Below are positions 23,001-34,946 of a stretch of DNA of 64,000 nt, in pieces; the stretch's first letter is position 1; the number at the start of each line of letters is the position of its first letter. The position numbers were made by a program, and so were the translations under genes. Source of the stretch: Antedon mediterranea (Eukaryota; Echinodermata; Crinoidea; Comatulida; Antedonidae). The notes under the pieces were generated by a model that made no database searches, was not told where the DNA came from, and worked only from the letters and a program-made list of their open reading frames with translations. The stretch covers positions 11,802,601 to 11,866,600 of the forward strand of contig NC_092677.1 of assembly GCF_964355755.1 (NCBI RefSeq), in the 5' to 3' direction.

Positions 23001-24530
23001 TATTATGCTATAGTAACCATTATGTCAAAACTGGTTACTATAGCACAATTGACATGCACAGAACCCATTATTCGTCTCTGCGCACGTTTATTATCCAATA
23101 GTAACCATTTATTACAAAAAATAAAAGGGTCGAAAATCGGCCATTTTTCGAAAATTTCCCTATACTATATATAGTACAGGGATTTTTCAAAAAATGGTAA
23201 ATTTTCGACCTTTCTATTTTTCGATAAAACTGGTTACTATAGCACAATTAACATGCGCAGAACCCATTATTCGCCTCTGCGCATGTTTATTATGCTATAG
23301 TAACCATTTATGTCAAAACTGGTTACTATCGCACAATTAACATGCGCAGAACCCATTATTCGCCTCTGCGCATGTTTATTATGCAATAGTAACCATTTAT
23401 GTCAAAAAATATAACGGTCGAAAATCGGCCATTTTTCGAAAATTTCCCTGTACTATATTACAGGGATTTTCCAAAAAATGGTAAATTTTCGACCTTTTTA
23501 TTTTCCGATAAAACTGGTTAATATAAGACAATTAACATGCGCAGAACCCATTAGTCGCCTCTGGGCATGTTTATTATGCTATAGTAACCATTATGTCAAA
23601 ACTGGTTACTATAGCACAATTGACATGCACAGAACCCATTATTCGTCTCTGTGCACGTTTATTATGCAATAGTAACCATTTATGTCAAAAAATAAAAGGG
23701 TCGAAAATCGGCCATTTTTCAAAAATTTCCCTGTACTATAGTACAGGGATTTTTCAAAAAAATGGTAAATTTTCGACCTTTCTATTTTTCGATAAAACTG
23801 GTTACTATAGCACAATTAACATGCGCAGAACTCATTATTCGCCTCTGCGCATGTTTATTATGCTATAGTAACCATTTATGTCAAAACTGGTTACTATCGC
23901 ACAATTGACATGCGCAGAACCCATTATTCGTCTCTGCGCATGTTTATTATGCAATAGTAACCATTTATTACAAAAAATAAAAGGGTCGAAAATCGGCCAT
24001 TTTTTGAAAATTTCCCTGTACTATATTACAGGGATTTTCCAAAAATGGTAAATTTTCGACCTTTTTATTTTCCGATAAAACTGGTTACTATAGGACAATT
24101 AACATGCGCAGGACCCATTAGTCGCCTCTGGGCATGTTTATTATGCTATAGTAACCATTATGTCAAAACTGGTTACTATAGCACAATTGACATGCACAGA
24201 ACCCATTATTCGTCTCTGCGCACGTTTATTATGCAATAGTAACCATTTATGTCAAAAAATAAAAGGGTCGAAAATCGGCCATTTTTCGAAAATTTCTTTG
24301 TACTATAGTACAGGGATTTTTCAAAAAATGGTAAATTTTCGACCTTTCTATTTTTCGATAAAACTGGTTACTATAGCACAATTAACATGCGCAGAACCCA
24401 TTATTCGCCTCTGGGCATGTTTATTATGCTATAGTAACCATTTCTGTCAAAACTGGTTACTATAGCACAATTGACATGCACAGAACCCATTATTCGTCTC
24501 TGCACACGTTTATTATGCAATAGCATGCCT
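20076..24530. repeat. 284-bp satellite made of two palindromes
   Basis: The unit repeats at 284 bp spacing (for example landmarks at 21887, 22171, 22455 and 22739). Each unit has two palindromes. Palindrome A runs from GGTTACTAT through CATGCGCAGA and TCTGCGCATG to ATAGTAACC and occurs twice per unit in two versions. Palindrome B runs from AAATAAAAGGGTCGAAAAT through a CCCTGTACTATAGTACAGGG centre to ATTTTCGACC. A LINE 3' end interrupts the array at 20466-20834. Open frames of about 104 codons recur in every unit but shift frame from unit to unit (284 is not a multiple of 3), so they are not genes. Confidence 0.95.
20466..20834 (-). mobile_element. 5'-truncated LINE (ORF2 C-terminus) inserted in the satellite
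   Basis: The minus strand encodes NHQLRRVRSFTLPKVRTQRT followed by KNLITFHGVFNDW and a stop. This matches the usual last residues of CR1/L2-type reverse transcriptase proteins (L.LPRVRT....IRF.G..WN). A 3' region follows and ends in a (TAAA)n tail, which is TTTATTTATT on the plus strand at 20466-20500. Satellite sequence resumes on both sides (GCAATAGT and AGTAACC). Confidence 0.75.
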
Positions 24531-25194
24531 ACGGTACCATACTGTATTATTTATGGGTATGGAATACACACAAAAATATCAAGTGGCTGCAGGAGACGCA
24601 ACACAGTACCATATTTCCCAACAACATACAGTAACGTTTAAATTTAAATTTAATTTGTATTTTTTTTATATATATAAAATGCAGTAAAATTTACAAAAAT
24701 TCTAATTAGTTTGGAATGCGAACATATGTTGCTGGATGAATATTCTATTACAATGCAATTATTGTATTAATTATGCATTCCATGCACTAACTCGTTAAAA
24801 ATAATATATCAAGGTATATTAAATTGAATATCTGTGATAATTACTAACCAACCTCAACATTTCAGTGAAATGTTAGATACATAGAAGTCAGTGGAATGTG
24901 GAAGCCTAGATATCAGGGGGCGGGAGATCACTCCCTTGCTAACTTGTTCCGAATACTACCCCTAACAAAACTCACTTCTAATGCGCTCAACACTTTAATC
25001 TACAAAATAGTGTTTAATTTTATTCAATACAAATAAATTTCAAGGTGTAGTTTTTCCACAAAGTAATTTTAACAGTAAATAGATTCCTAACATTATTATC
25101 TGTATATTAACAATTATAACAGCAGCACAAGCCTATGTTGAGCATGTACCAGTTACCACTGGGGTATATGGCCACACCCTAGGGTATATGGCCA
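24531..25194. other. AT-rich spacer, no gene seen
   Basis: No coding exon or recognisable element was found between the satellite and the minisatellite. Confidence 0.5.
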
Positions 25195-25385
25195 CACCCT
25201 GGGGTATAACCAGACCCCGAGTTATAACCACACCCCGAGTTATAACTACACCCCGAGTTATAACTACACCCCGAGTTATAACTACATCCCGAGTTATAAC
25301 TACACCCCGAGTTATAACTACACCCCGAGTTATAACCACACCCAGAGTTCTAACCACACCCCGAGTTCTAACCACACCGCGCATT
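25195..25385. repeat. 18-bp minisatellite (CCGAGTTATAACTACACC)
   Basis: About ten tandem copies, preceded by two copies of GGGTATATGGCCACACCCT. The unit is a multiple of three, so both strands stay open (repeated RVITTP on the plus strand). This is an artefact of the period, not a gene. Confidence 0.92.
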
Positions 25386-25399
25386 ATAAGCTCACCCAC

Positions 25400-26608
25400 A
25401 GTGACCCTGGGATAGACTCTACAGTTTTTTTTATGCGATGAAGTACATTATAAGCCAATAAAACCATGGCACTCGCCTGTTAAATCTGATCTTATAATAT
25501 GATAAAGAGAGTGTGTTTATAATCATGTCAGTAATTGTACTATAATTAAATAAAATAAATTATCATTTTTTTAAATAAAATAAATTAAAAAAATACAATT
25601 TATAACAAAAAAAAATGTATTTAAATACTCTACCATATACTGTATAAAAATTATTCAAGTTTATGAAAACATAACTATTGGAAAAACAATAAAAGACAAA
25701 CAAGAAAACATTTTTGCAAAGTAGTCCTAGGACCATAAAAGCCCATTAGCTTAGCTTTGAGCTAATACACCTATAAACAACAGTGGAGTATTCACCATGA
25801 AATGCTACTGTAATATTTATAACATATTGAACTTTTATACAAAAATTACAATACATTGAAAATGCCAATATTTTGTGCAAAAATTTAAAAATTTTCAATA
25901 TTAGAGTATTTAATATCTTAAAAAAAAAATTTAATACAAGGTTCTGATGTCACTCTCAGTAAAAATTAAAACCATGTCTCATTACTACTACAAATATATT
26001 ACAGTATTAGTATGTGTTTTCGATGAAAACAATTCCCTACAAATAAAGTGCCAATTACTAGGTTTTGAGGAACAATAACAAATTTAGTTTCGTGAGAACG
26101 AAGTTTAATAGAAGTCAACTTAGTGTATGTATATTAAAATGTTCTATGTATGCAACTTTAAACCCAAAAAAAGATAAAAATTTCCTTAAAACTAATCCCA
26201 ATTCATGTTATGGCCATCAAAACTAATTCCCATTCATGTGATAGCCATCAATTAAAAACAATCAATCAACCCTGGTTAATGAATATTGGATTTTCAGTAG
26301 GATTAGTGAATAATGATAAAAATAAGAATTCTAATATTTAAATTTGAGATTTAAAACTGTAATAGCAGTTTCTGTACATGATAGTGCACTATATAGTGAT
26401 GAAGACAATTGTCATTAGAAATCATTCTTTTAAACCAATTTGTAAGAAAATAAAATACTACTAACACATTTGAAGTAAAAAAAATCTTCATTCCTGCAAA
26501 AATTTGCTAGGAAATAGCTTTAGCCTTGTGTCATAAATCAAGCTGATTCGTGCAAGAGTGCAGCATCTATCTTTTTTGGCATAGTGCGAATATCTGTACA
26601 TATAAAAC
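25400..26608. other. AT-rich intergenic DNA, no gene seen
   Basis: Downstream of PTPMT1. The right end should include its 3' UTR, but no single poly(A) signal stands out. Confidence 0.5.
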
Positions 26609-26766
26609 CAGTGCCAGATCAAAGATTTTAAACAGGGGGCTCAGAGCCTAAATATGGTGAAATGCATGGCTTAATTTGATTTCCTATCTTTTGCATTACA
26701 ATTTGCCAAATTTAGGGGAGGGACAGGGCCAGTTGCCATCCCCCTGCCCCCTTGGATCTGCCCCTG
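26609..26766. mobile_element. Degenerate hAT-like MITE
   Basis: The ends CAGTGCCAGATCAAAG at 26609 and CTTGGATCTGCCCCTG ending at 26766 are imperfect inverted repeats of the CAGNGGCAGATC type, with GGGGGC and CCCCCTGCCCCC runs inside. It lies in the PTPMT1 3' UTR region, 17 bp past the stop codon. Confidence 0.55.
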
Positions 26767-26782
26767 AAAACAACGATACAAA

Positions 26783-29700
26783 CTAGGACTTCACACTGTC
26801 CTGGTTAATGACATAGGTACTTCTTTCTTCTTCATCCTTCACAGAACTTCGATTCTTTAGTAGTTTTGCCTTTTTCTTCTCCCTCTCTTCTTCCGTCATT
26901 TTTCGGAAAGGTTTGATATGTTTGTCGAAGTATCGGTACATGGCACGGAAATGATGTTCCTTCAAAATGATGTGGGGGCGCTTTGCAATCACAAAATTTT
27001 GAGCATCTTGAGGAGTCCACAGGTTGATCTAACGAAAATAATAAGCGTTAGTTTACATGACGTAAATCTTACTTTTCCGTTATTCTTCTTGTTATACGTT
27101 TTTGTTTGAAAAAACAAGCAACAAATTTTCCTTTAATTATTGTTGTGGTGCACATGCTGTTAAATCAATATAATTACAATAGTCATAATAAATATATTAA
27201 TATATTAAAATAAAAGCAAACATATTTCTTTTGTGTTTTTCAATATTTGTACAGTGGATTGAGAACATATTTATAATGTGCTATATACTGTATATATTAA
27301 GAATTAACTGATATATTATTATATTTTAGAAATAGTGATGTATCATCAGCGTAGAGGAACCTAATAGATGCTGCTACTAAACTGGAATCAATTACAATAG
27401 TCATAATAAATATATTAATATATTAAAATAAAAGCAAACATATTTCTTTTGTGTTTTTCAATATTTGTACAGTGGATTGAGAACATATTTATAATGTGCT
27501 ATATACTGTATATACAGTATTAAGAATTAACTGATATATTATTATATTTTAGAATTAGTGATGTATCATCAGCGTAGAGGAACCTAATAGATGCTGCTAC
27601 TAAACTGGAATCAAAAGGATGTTTAAATAAAAGTTCTTAATAAAAGTTTTTAATATTAAATTATTTGTAAACATGATTTGACATTTGATGTTGTGGTACG
27701 AGTATGGTCTATGAAAATGTTATGACAAATATAGAAACATTATTGTTAGGTAATAATTCATAATTAACACTTTAAAAAAAAAAATATCACCATGCCATTT
27801 TTAAAATTGTACAAATAAAGATAAAAATCATAAACGTTAGTTGAAAAACAAAATTAAATAAACAATGAATTAATTGAAGATGGCAAGATAAGGTAGTCAA
27901 ATGGATGCACCAGTGATATCATTCTCGTACCTGTCCATTACTGTTAAACGTGGCATTTGTTGCTGCTAACTGAAATAAAACACCTACAGTCAATTAATCT
28001 AGTGAAGAATGAGTTCCAGCTACAGTACAGTATGCAGGCTCTTCAACTTTACAATAACCTTTAATCTAGCCTATTTATTAAGAGATAACTACATGTGATT
28101 ACTTTGATTGGAAAAGATTATGGACCAGGTAGAACAAGTGCAGTTAAAAAACCAGACAGATCTGGATAGAAAAATGTGGTCGCCTACTCTCCCTTACGAA
28201 TATTGTTCATGTTTTCTAGGAGAGGGGGAAGGGAAGTAAGTGGAGTGCAAAGTGATTGGGATAGGGAGAGAGTATGGTTGAGATTGTGTGGAGTGGGGAG
28301 GGGATTGAGTGGGGAGGGGATTGAGTGGGGAGGGGATTGAGTGGAAAGAGGGGTGGGTTGGGAATCCTTTATGACCTTTACGAACATCCTGGATCTTAAT
28401 CCTGGTGTCATGAATAAATACATTTTTTACAGTTAGTGGTCCTTCACAAAATGACAATGTTTAGCTACCTTCATCAAATAACAGCATACAAGTGTAGCAC
28501 TGCGTGTACGACCCGCTTTACAATGTACGTAGACAGATTCATCTCGTTCAGCATGTTTCTCAATAAATTCCACCCCCTCTTCCAGAAATTCCATGCTAGG
28601 GGCTTCCGTAAAATCTACGGTTGGTAGGTGCATTTGAGATACTCCAAGCATTTTCCATTCCTAAAACACAAAAAGGAAAACCAATGTACGGTATAAACAA
28701 AAACAGGACAGATTTTCAGCAAATCCAAATATAGTATATGACCTTTTGAATGCTGTCTCACAAACAAATCTTGCTTATGAGAGTTAATTGCTGTCCCCGA
28801 TTAAATAAGTGCCACACTCTTTTATTGGGAGAATGTCGACTAGACTCCATTATGGGGAAAACTACTAAAAGCAATATCCATAAAAGCTCAACTTTAAATA
28901 CCTAAAGCTCTGTCTACACTATCAAATTTTAAAATGTTATGTGCCCATATACTGTATATGGACATGATGATGTCATATCAATACCATATTTAGGTATATC
29001 AGTACCATATTTGGGCACATCACACTGTTTTTTTGTCAAACTAGTTTGATAGTGAAGACAGAGCTTTACATTATTAATAATCTTTTAATTTGAGGAGGCA
29101 TGGTGTTAGAATTTAATTTAAAGTTGTTTAAATGTTACTTACATCAGCGGTTGGCGCATATCTTAATTCATAAGATTCATTCATTGTTATAACCCCTTTC
29201 ACACCTTCCTCTTTTACAAGCTGAAAAGAAAATTCAATTCTGAATTGAGCGATTCATTCATTTTCATCTTTTTATTTCTGAATACCATGATTACATAATA
29301 TATTATTAGCAAAAATGAAGCTTAATCTAAGAAATCATTGTATAGATAACAACAACAAAAAAGAGTTTGAGGTTGTAGATAAGTAGAAAAGGTTTTCAAA
29401 ATGAAAAATATTAAAATAGCCAAGCATAATATAATATTTTTTGGGAGTGTTGAACACTGTTCAAAATGGTTATATAATAATATATTGGATCAATATACAG
29501 TATAGTACTTCCAAATATATGTTTACTTTTAACCGTGGCCTTTCATTTCTTCAGTTCATAAAACTTTTTAGAGACTACTATCTTCTCTGTAATACTAAGG
29601 CATTGCTACTTGTAGTATAATAAAAATGAATACAAAAAGTCAAAATAAATACACTTCAGGTTCAGAATGTATTGAAGATTCCAAGAGTCCAATAATTTAA

Positions 29701-31115
29701 AGGGTTCAGGATCCGATTATTTTCAAGTGGGTATTTTAAATACAAAGGTATGTAGTGTAATCACCCAAATACAAAGAATAATTGATAAGAAATCTAATAC
29801 ACAATGAAAGGCACAAAGTCAACTCATGGACCTATAAATTATTAATTTATATAGGTCCATAGTCAAAATAATATCAAAATCATTTTGGAGTGTATAACCT
29901 GGGTCAAATCATACATAAAGATTTTCCCTACCTCCCACCTCAGCCCCACTCACACTATACAAACATGGATGTTACTTTGCCACACTTTTAAAACATATTT
30001 TGTATTCGTCCTTTTATGATGAACAGTACACTGTAAATTTCTACATTTTTCATGTTGGGGAAAACAAACATTGTTTGTTTTGGTCGTTTCATTTCTTTTT
30101 TCAGTGTTTTACTATAAGAAGGTAAACTTCCCTAAAAAATCTACAATTATAAAGTCCTTTCAGTTTTGAATAATTCTACATAACTAATACTATAGTTCCT
30201 TTTGGAAATTGTTCCGTTCCAGTGAGCTTTTATAAAGAACATTGTCAGCGCTCACAATGGGTAGGGCATGCTCAAGAATACAAACACAGTAGTACACCAA
30301 TAGTCTGCTAGACTGCTAACTAAAACAACATGCTATTATATAGTTTAAATATCAGGCTTCTGTATACCAACTCAGTGATCCATAACATCTAGTTGACATC
30401 CCAGTTTTCAAGCCTTTTTAATTATTAGGTATGCTAACAATTAATTAGTGATCATTTCATGCACACAACAAATAACACAAACTCTATATTAACTTTCTAT
30501 TTTTTAAATGAAGAATTAGAATACTTTTGCAAAATAAAATTTGATATTACTTATTCAACTACTGTAACAGTATTATATTATACTATCTTCCGATATACTA
30601 AGTTGTGATTAGAACAGGGTGAGTAACATGAATAAAGCTAATAATATGCCATTAAAACTATGTACCACAAACTTTTGAGTTATATGTAAAATTTGTTTTA
30701 CTTGGGGTAAATGACCAAATGTGTTCCCTGTAAGGCTGTATTGTGTTAAAACATGGAGGTAAAATAAATGGTTAAAACATATATTTCCCCTTCTTTGCAT
30801 TATGGGATATTGTTCCCTGAATATGGGTGTCCCAAAGGATGGGTCTACTGTATGAAAAAAAGGACTGGGCTTTGTCTACTCTACATAGAGGGTAAAGGTC
30901 ATACAAGATGTCACATATGATGATTCAGAAGGAATGGGAAAGTGAGTTATATTTTCATTTATATAATACCTTACCTTATTGGCATCACTCTCAAATGGTA
31001 AAGCACCTAATACCACAGCTTCTGTTATTCGATCATACCATCGCCGTGAAGAGATTTTACTCATTAAAACATTGTAAAAAAGCGTTGGGTAGAAAAGTGA
31101 TCTTGCAACCGGCAT
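26783..31115 (-). CDS. PTPMT1: PTPMT1 (mitochondrial phosphatidylglycerophosphatase), complete
   Basis: Four phase-0 exons on the minus strand, 30975-31115, 29143-29220, 28469-28660 and 26783-27028, join to 218 residues (human PTPMT1 has about 201). It removes phosphate from phosphatidylglycerophosphate at the inner mitochondrial membrane in cardiolipin synthesis. The N-terminus (LFYPTLFYN, then [18 protein letters not shown]) matches the family signature LFYPTL...WY.RI...VLLGALP. Exon 2 holds [13 protein letters not shown]. Exon 3 holds the dual-specificity phosphatase P-loop HCKAGRTRS with catalytic Cys at residue 120, and the general-acid region TVDFT. Exon 4 has the closing helices ([10 protein letters not shown]) and a lysine-rich tail longer than in mammals. 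Intron 2 carries a MITE, intron 3 a tandem duplication and a possible 39-nt exon. Confidence 0.94.
27173..27613. repeat. ~220-bp tandem duplication in PTPMT1 intron 3
   Basis: Two nearly identical direct copies begin with ATTACAATAGTCATAATAAA at 27173 and 27391 and both end with ACTAAACTGGAATCA. They differ by a CAGTAT insertion and one base, so the duplication is recent. Confidence 0.93.
27931..27969 (-). CDS. PTPMT1: Candidate 39-nt cassette exon of PTPMT1
   Basis: On the minus strand a TTTTATTTCAG acceptor precedes 39 nt encoding [13 protein letters not shown], followed by a GTACGAG donor. It is phase 0 on both sides, like the flanking exons, so inclusion would add 13 residues after residue 137, just past the catalytic P-loop. 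The human protein has no such insert. It may be an alternative exon or chance. Confidence 0.35.
28266..28342. repeat. G-rich minisatellite (GTGGGGAGGGGATTGA)
   Basis: Three to four tandem ~16-18 bp units in PTPMT1 intron 3. Several GGGG tracts lie close together. Confidence 0.85.
28903..29068. mobile_element. Palindromic MITE, family M1, in PTPMT1 intron 2
   Basis: It starts TAAAGCTCTGTCTACACTAT and ends AGTGAAGACAGAGCTTTA, with the family's inner palindrome GTGCCCATATACTG and GGGCACATCACAC. The inverted ends are well preserved and the flanking TA fits a TA target site. Confidence 0.88.
29221..30974 (-). other. PTPMT1 intron 1
   Basis: A 1.75-kb AT-rich intron without recognisable elements. 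Open frames in it match no family. Confidence 0.7.
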
Positions 31116-32516
31116 TTTGACGTGATTTCCTTCTGTGTTATTGTTTGATTACATATGTTCGTGATCAGTTTACGCTTACTATATTAAAATGAAACACAAA
31201 ATCTGAAAAATAAAGGTTTTTGAGATTTCCAAAAATTTAATCCAAAAATACCGTATTTCTACATACATTTTTTTTATTGATATAGCCTAGGCTAGGCCTA
31301 GCCTAGATATACTGTCCTTCAATCTATTATTCTTATATTAAACTTGCATAATATATCATAATAATCCCTAGTATTGCAATTATTTATTAGGCCGCGACTA
31401 CCCACACTCTCCCTCCTATCTGCTAAAATCACTACCAGAGATGTGTTGCAGTGTTCCTTACCTGGCCTATAAACAGTACCCGCCTCCTGAGCTTGATAGG
31501 GCCTAGCCTAGTATTCCAAAGGCAGTATTATAGCCTGGCTGGATATTTAATGTCAACCAGCAGCTCTTTAATTAAAACCACAATTTATGAACGTAACATA
31601 CCAGTCTAATAAATCATTTCCTACTGTGTGTGTTGTATAAAAATAAGGTATTTAACTAAACAAAAATCACCCAGCCCACAACAGAATGAGTCATCTCGCT
31701 AGCTGTTTCGCTCCCCCACACCAGTTCTTCAGGATACTGCCCTCTGTAGTTTATTTGAACGTTTTTTGTCACATCAAATTGGATTTCATTCAAAAGTTTC
31801 GCACCTACAGTTTCTAGTATTCAAAATTTAAGTTTCACTGCCAAAACTGTAGCAATCGTTAAATGTATTAACTTTAAATATACAGATCATACAGTCTTCA
31901 CCACAACATGAATATATTTATCTTGGAGACTTAGTGGGTTCCACAAATCAATTTGCCCCACAAATCAATTTGCCGCACAAATGAGATTACATTTGTACCT
32001 AATTGTCATGTATCTTCTTTAAGTTACTTCACCCAATAACACTCAAAAGAAACAAAATCATTTCATAAAATACACTAACCGATTTAATTACTAAACCCTG
32101 ATTTATTTGTCAGAACTTGTCAGAACCTTTTTTTAGTGACAATACAAAACACATTTTTTTACGGATTTTTTTATTGATAAAAATTGAATTTCCAATTCAC
32201 TTTCAATCATGCATGATCATGTTATTAATTAAATACACTAACCCACACCTGTTCAATTATTTATAACAGATTTCCAATTTATTTATTCGAATAAATACAT
32301 AACATTTCAGAAACCAACTTAAAAATATATCATCTATATATAACAGAAGGAATATACTATATTACAATTCTAAATTTTGTTAAAACACTTGATAGAATTA
32401 AATTTTGTGTAAGAAAAGGCCAAGGAGTAGGCCTACACACTGACTTGTTATGTTAAAAATCATTTTTACAGTTTAAGGGGAAATTAATATTATTGTTTCG
32501 GAAATATTATTAATAT
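31116..32516. other. Intergenic region between PTPMT1 and the mosaic gene
   Basis: It should hold the PTPMT1 promoter (right after 31115) and the 3' UTR of the mosaic gene (left of 32517). A TAGCCTAGGCTAGGCCTAGC run near 31284-31304 is locally palindromic. Several TTTATT sites around 32280 would serve as minus-strand AATAAA signals. Confidence 0.5.
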
Positions 32517-34946
32517 TTATATAACAGGACAATCATATTTATTAATACATGTGGAGTTATGAAGTAACATTCCAGCTGAACAAACACATCCTGGAACACA
32601 TTTTTTATGTATACAGCTATCGGCAATATTTTGATTTTCACAAGTTGATTGACAAGGAGAAGCACACTCATCGTAATGCATACCCTCAGGACAAGATATT
32701 GCTATAAATACAAACAAATTATTAATTAATAAAATAATCAATTAAAAAGAAATCACCACACAAACTATAACAAACACACAGAGTACATACAAATTGCATA
32801 TGTTGATGATCTTAGTATATGAACATCATTCATTTGTAGGGCCTATTATATTTAAGCAAATGGCAAGGATAACTATAGGCTTACGTAATTCATAATTCAT
32901 TTCCTCTCCTTCTCAAAAAGAGAAATCTTTTAAAGCTCTGTCTACACTATCAAACAAAATGTGATGTGCTCATATATGGACATGATGATGTCCCTGCCAT
33001 ATTTGGGCATATCACTACCATATTTTGACACATCACACTTTTTTTTTTTTCAAACTAGTTTGATAGTGTAGACAAAGCTTTAGACAAACATAAACCAAGA
33101 CGCTCTACATAAACATAGTATCAAACATTAAGTATGGGAGTGACATCTGATGGGATTTGAACCCATGACTTTGGGATAAATGATTACATAACAATAACAT
33201 GTCAATTGAATAGATAAGAAGATGCAAAAACAAAGTGTATTTACAAAGCGCTATAAAGCAACGCAAAGTACTGTATTGCGTAATCACAATTGGGAACCGA
33301 CGACGCAATAGTGCTGCAAACATCGCAGGTTTGATTTCACGCAGGCGGGGGAAAACACAATTATTGGAAGCGCATTTTCTTACGTTGAGTTAGGTTGCGT
33401 TACGGTGCATCGCTGGTGGGAACCAAGCTTAAAAGTTTGATATTTTAAAATGACTTACTACACAGATCTGTTGATCTCCAGTTTAATACAACACCCTTTC
33501 TATGTGCTTCATGGGCATAGACTTCTAAAATATCACACAAGCACATTTCTTGTGTTGGACAGGCACACATATCATTTAAACAGGCATTGAAATACGGATC
33601 TGGATCAATTATTGCGTGTGCTGGTTTAAATATTTCACCCTGTGAAAATAATTATAAGTGTATTAAAACAAAGGAGGGGCTACAAATATTAACTGTAGGT
33701 AAAATAAGGACTTTTTTGATATAATAATAATAATAATAATATTTATTTGGCATGTCATCAAGTACAACCTTGCCAGGAGCAAGCAATAGGCATGGGCCTG
33801 AACAGTTTTAAAACTGCTCTTGCTCCAACGTTAACACTATCATTTATAAACAAAGATAGAAAATTAGTTTAGCAAGTTAGCAATTCAATTAACCATGTGT
33901 TAACATATATTACCTTGAGAACACTACACTCTGTACGAGCTTTCATCTCGACGTGTCCTGTTGCTTTGGCGCATGACTCCAACTTGTGATCTTCCCGAAT
34001 CAAGCACTCGGGGGACTCTCCAACAATGAACATGTTCTTGAAAGTAGATTCTGTTTCTGTCAAATTTCCATTCACACTCCTGTGGTAAGAATAAGAATTT
34101 ATAATTATACATTCCCCCATGTTGGTACAGATTGAACCTTTAAATCATGCTTAGCATCAACATGAATACCAAACTTAAGCTGTGTCTACACTGTGATATG
34201 CCAAAATATGGTTGTGATATGACATCATCATGTCCATATATGGGCATATCACATTTTCGTCACATTAACTTTGGTGTAGACAGAGCTTTAGCATCAACAT
34301 GAATACCAAGGCAGAGTGATATATATGTGTAAGAACCTACCTAAAATCATCACTAGGATCATTGTTGTAATTTCCACATAATCCACAGAGTTGATCTTTC
34401 CATGACATGTCAACTGATACCTCTGCCATGTGACGGCCATCCCATGAAAGAGTGATGCCCAGGCTAGAGTGTACAACCACCAATAAACCTACAAATAGTA
34501 ATGATGTAATGTAGTGGTGACAGACAAGATTAGGATAACAATTCTGACAATAAATGCTAATTATGATGATAAAGATAATGATACTGAAGGACACTGACAC
34601 AGTACACTAAGCATCGCATCACTGAATTAGTTTCCACTTTATAATTCACACTCACCTAATTTTTGAATACTGAAATATGGTTCCTCAACATATGGCAGAG
34701 TTATTAGACTCTTATCCAGGTGTACTTCCATGTCAGGCAGTAAATCAACAGTCTTATTAAACAACTGGAAGGAGACTAGTTGAGTTCTTGATACTGATGA
34801 TGATACTTTACCATGCACAATCACCTCAAAAGTATTATCTACACAGTCTTTGGCGAGGGTATATGTGCATGGGCCTTGGAAGGTAAGGAATTGGCCATCA
34901 AATGTTCTGTAATGAGGGTCACCAAACACAGTGCAAGTTGCCATTT
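32517..34946 (-). CDS. Mosaic gene, C-terminal VWD-C8-TIL module
   Basis: Exons 34656-34946, 34341-34488, 33914-34079, 33459-33639 and 32517-32701. The VWD domain opens with [14 protein letters not shown], including the GDPH site known for autoproteolytic cleavage in several VWD proteins, and contains the [15 protein letters not shown] signature. The C8 region has spaced cysteines ([18 protein letters not shown]). The TIL domain starts [18 protein letters not shown] and ends INKYDCPVI with a TAA. This order closes kielin, KCP and BMPER. The gene ends right after the TIL domain, as in BMPER. Confidence 0.92.

Noticed and set aside
21038-24465. A series of ~104-codon frames starting MSKLVTIAQLTC
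   Set aside because: They lie on the 284-bp satellite, change frame every unit, and translate hairpin arms. No start context, exon signal or domain.
25133-25415. Frames with repeated RVITTP or GVVITR on both strands
   Set aside because: They follow from an 18-bp minisatellite whose period is a multiple of three.
30876-31120. Plus-strand frame opposite PTPMT1 exon 1
   Set aside because: It is the antisense shadow of that exon.
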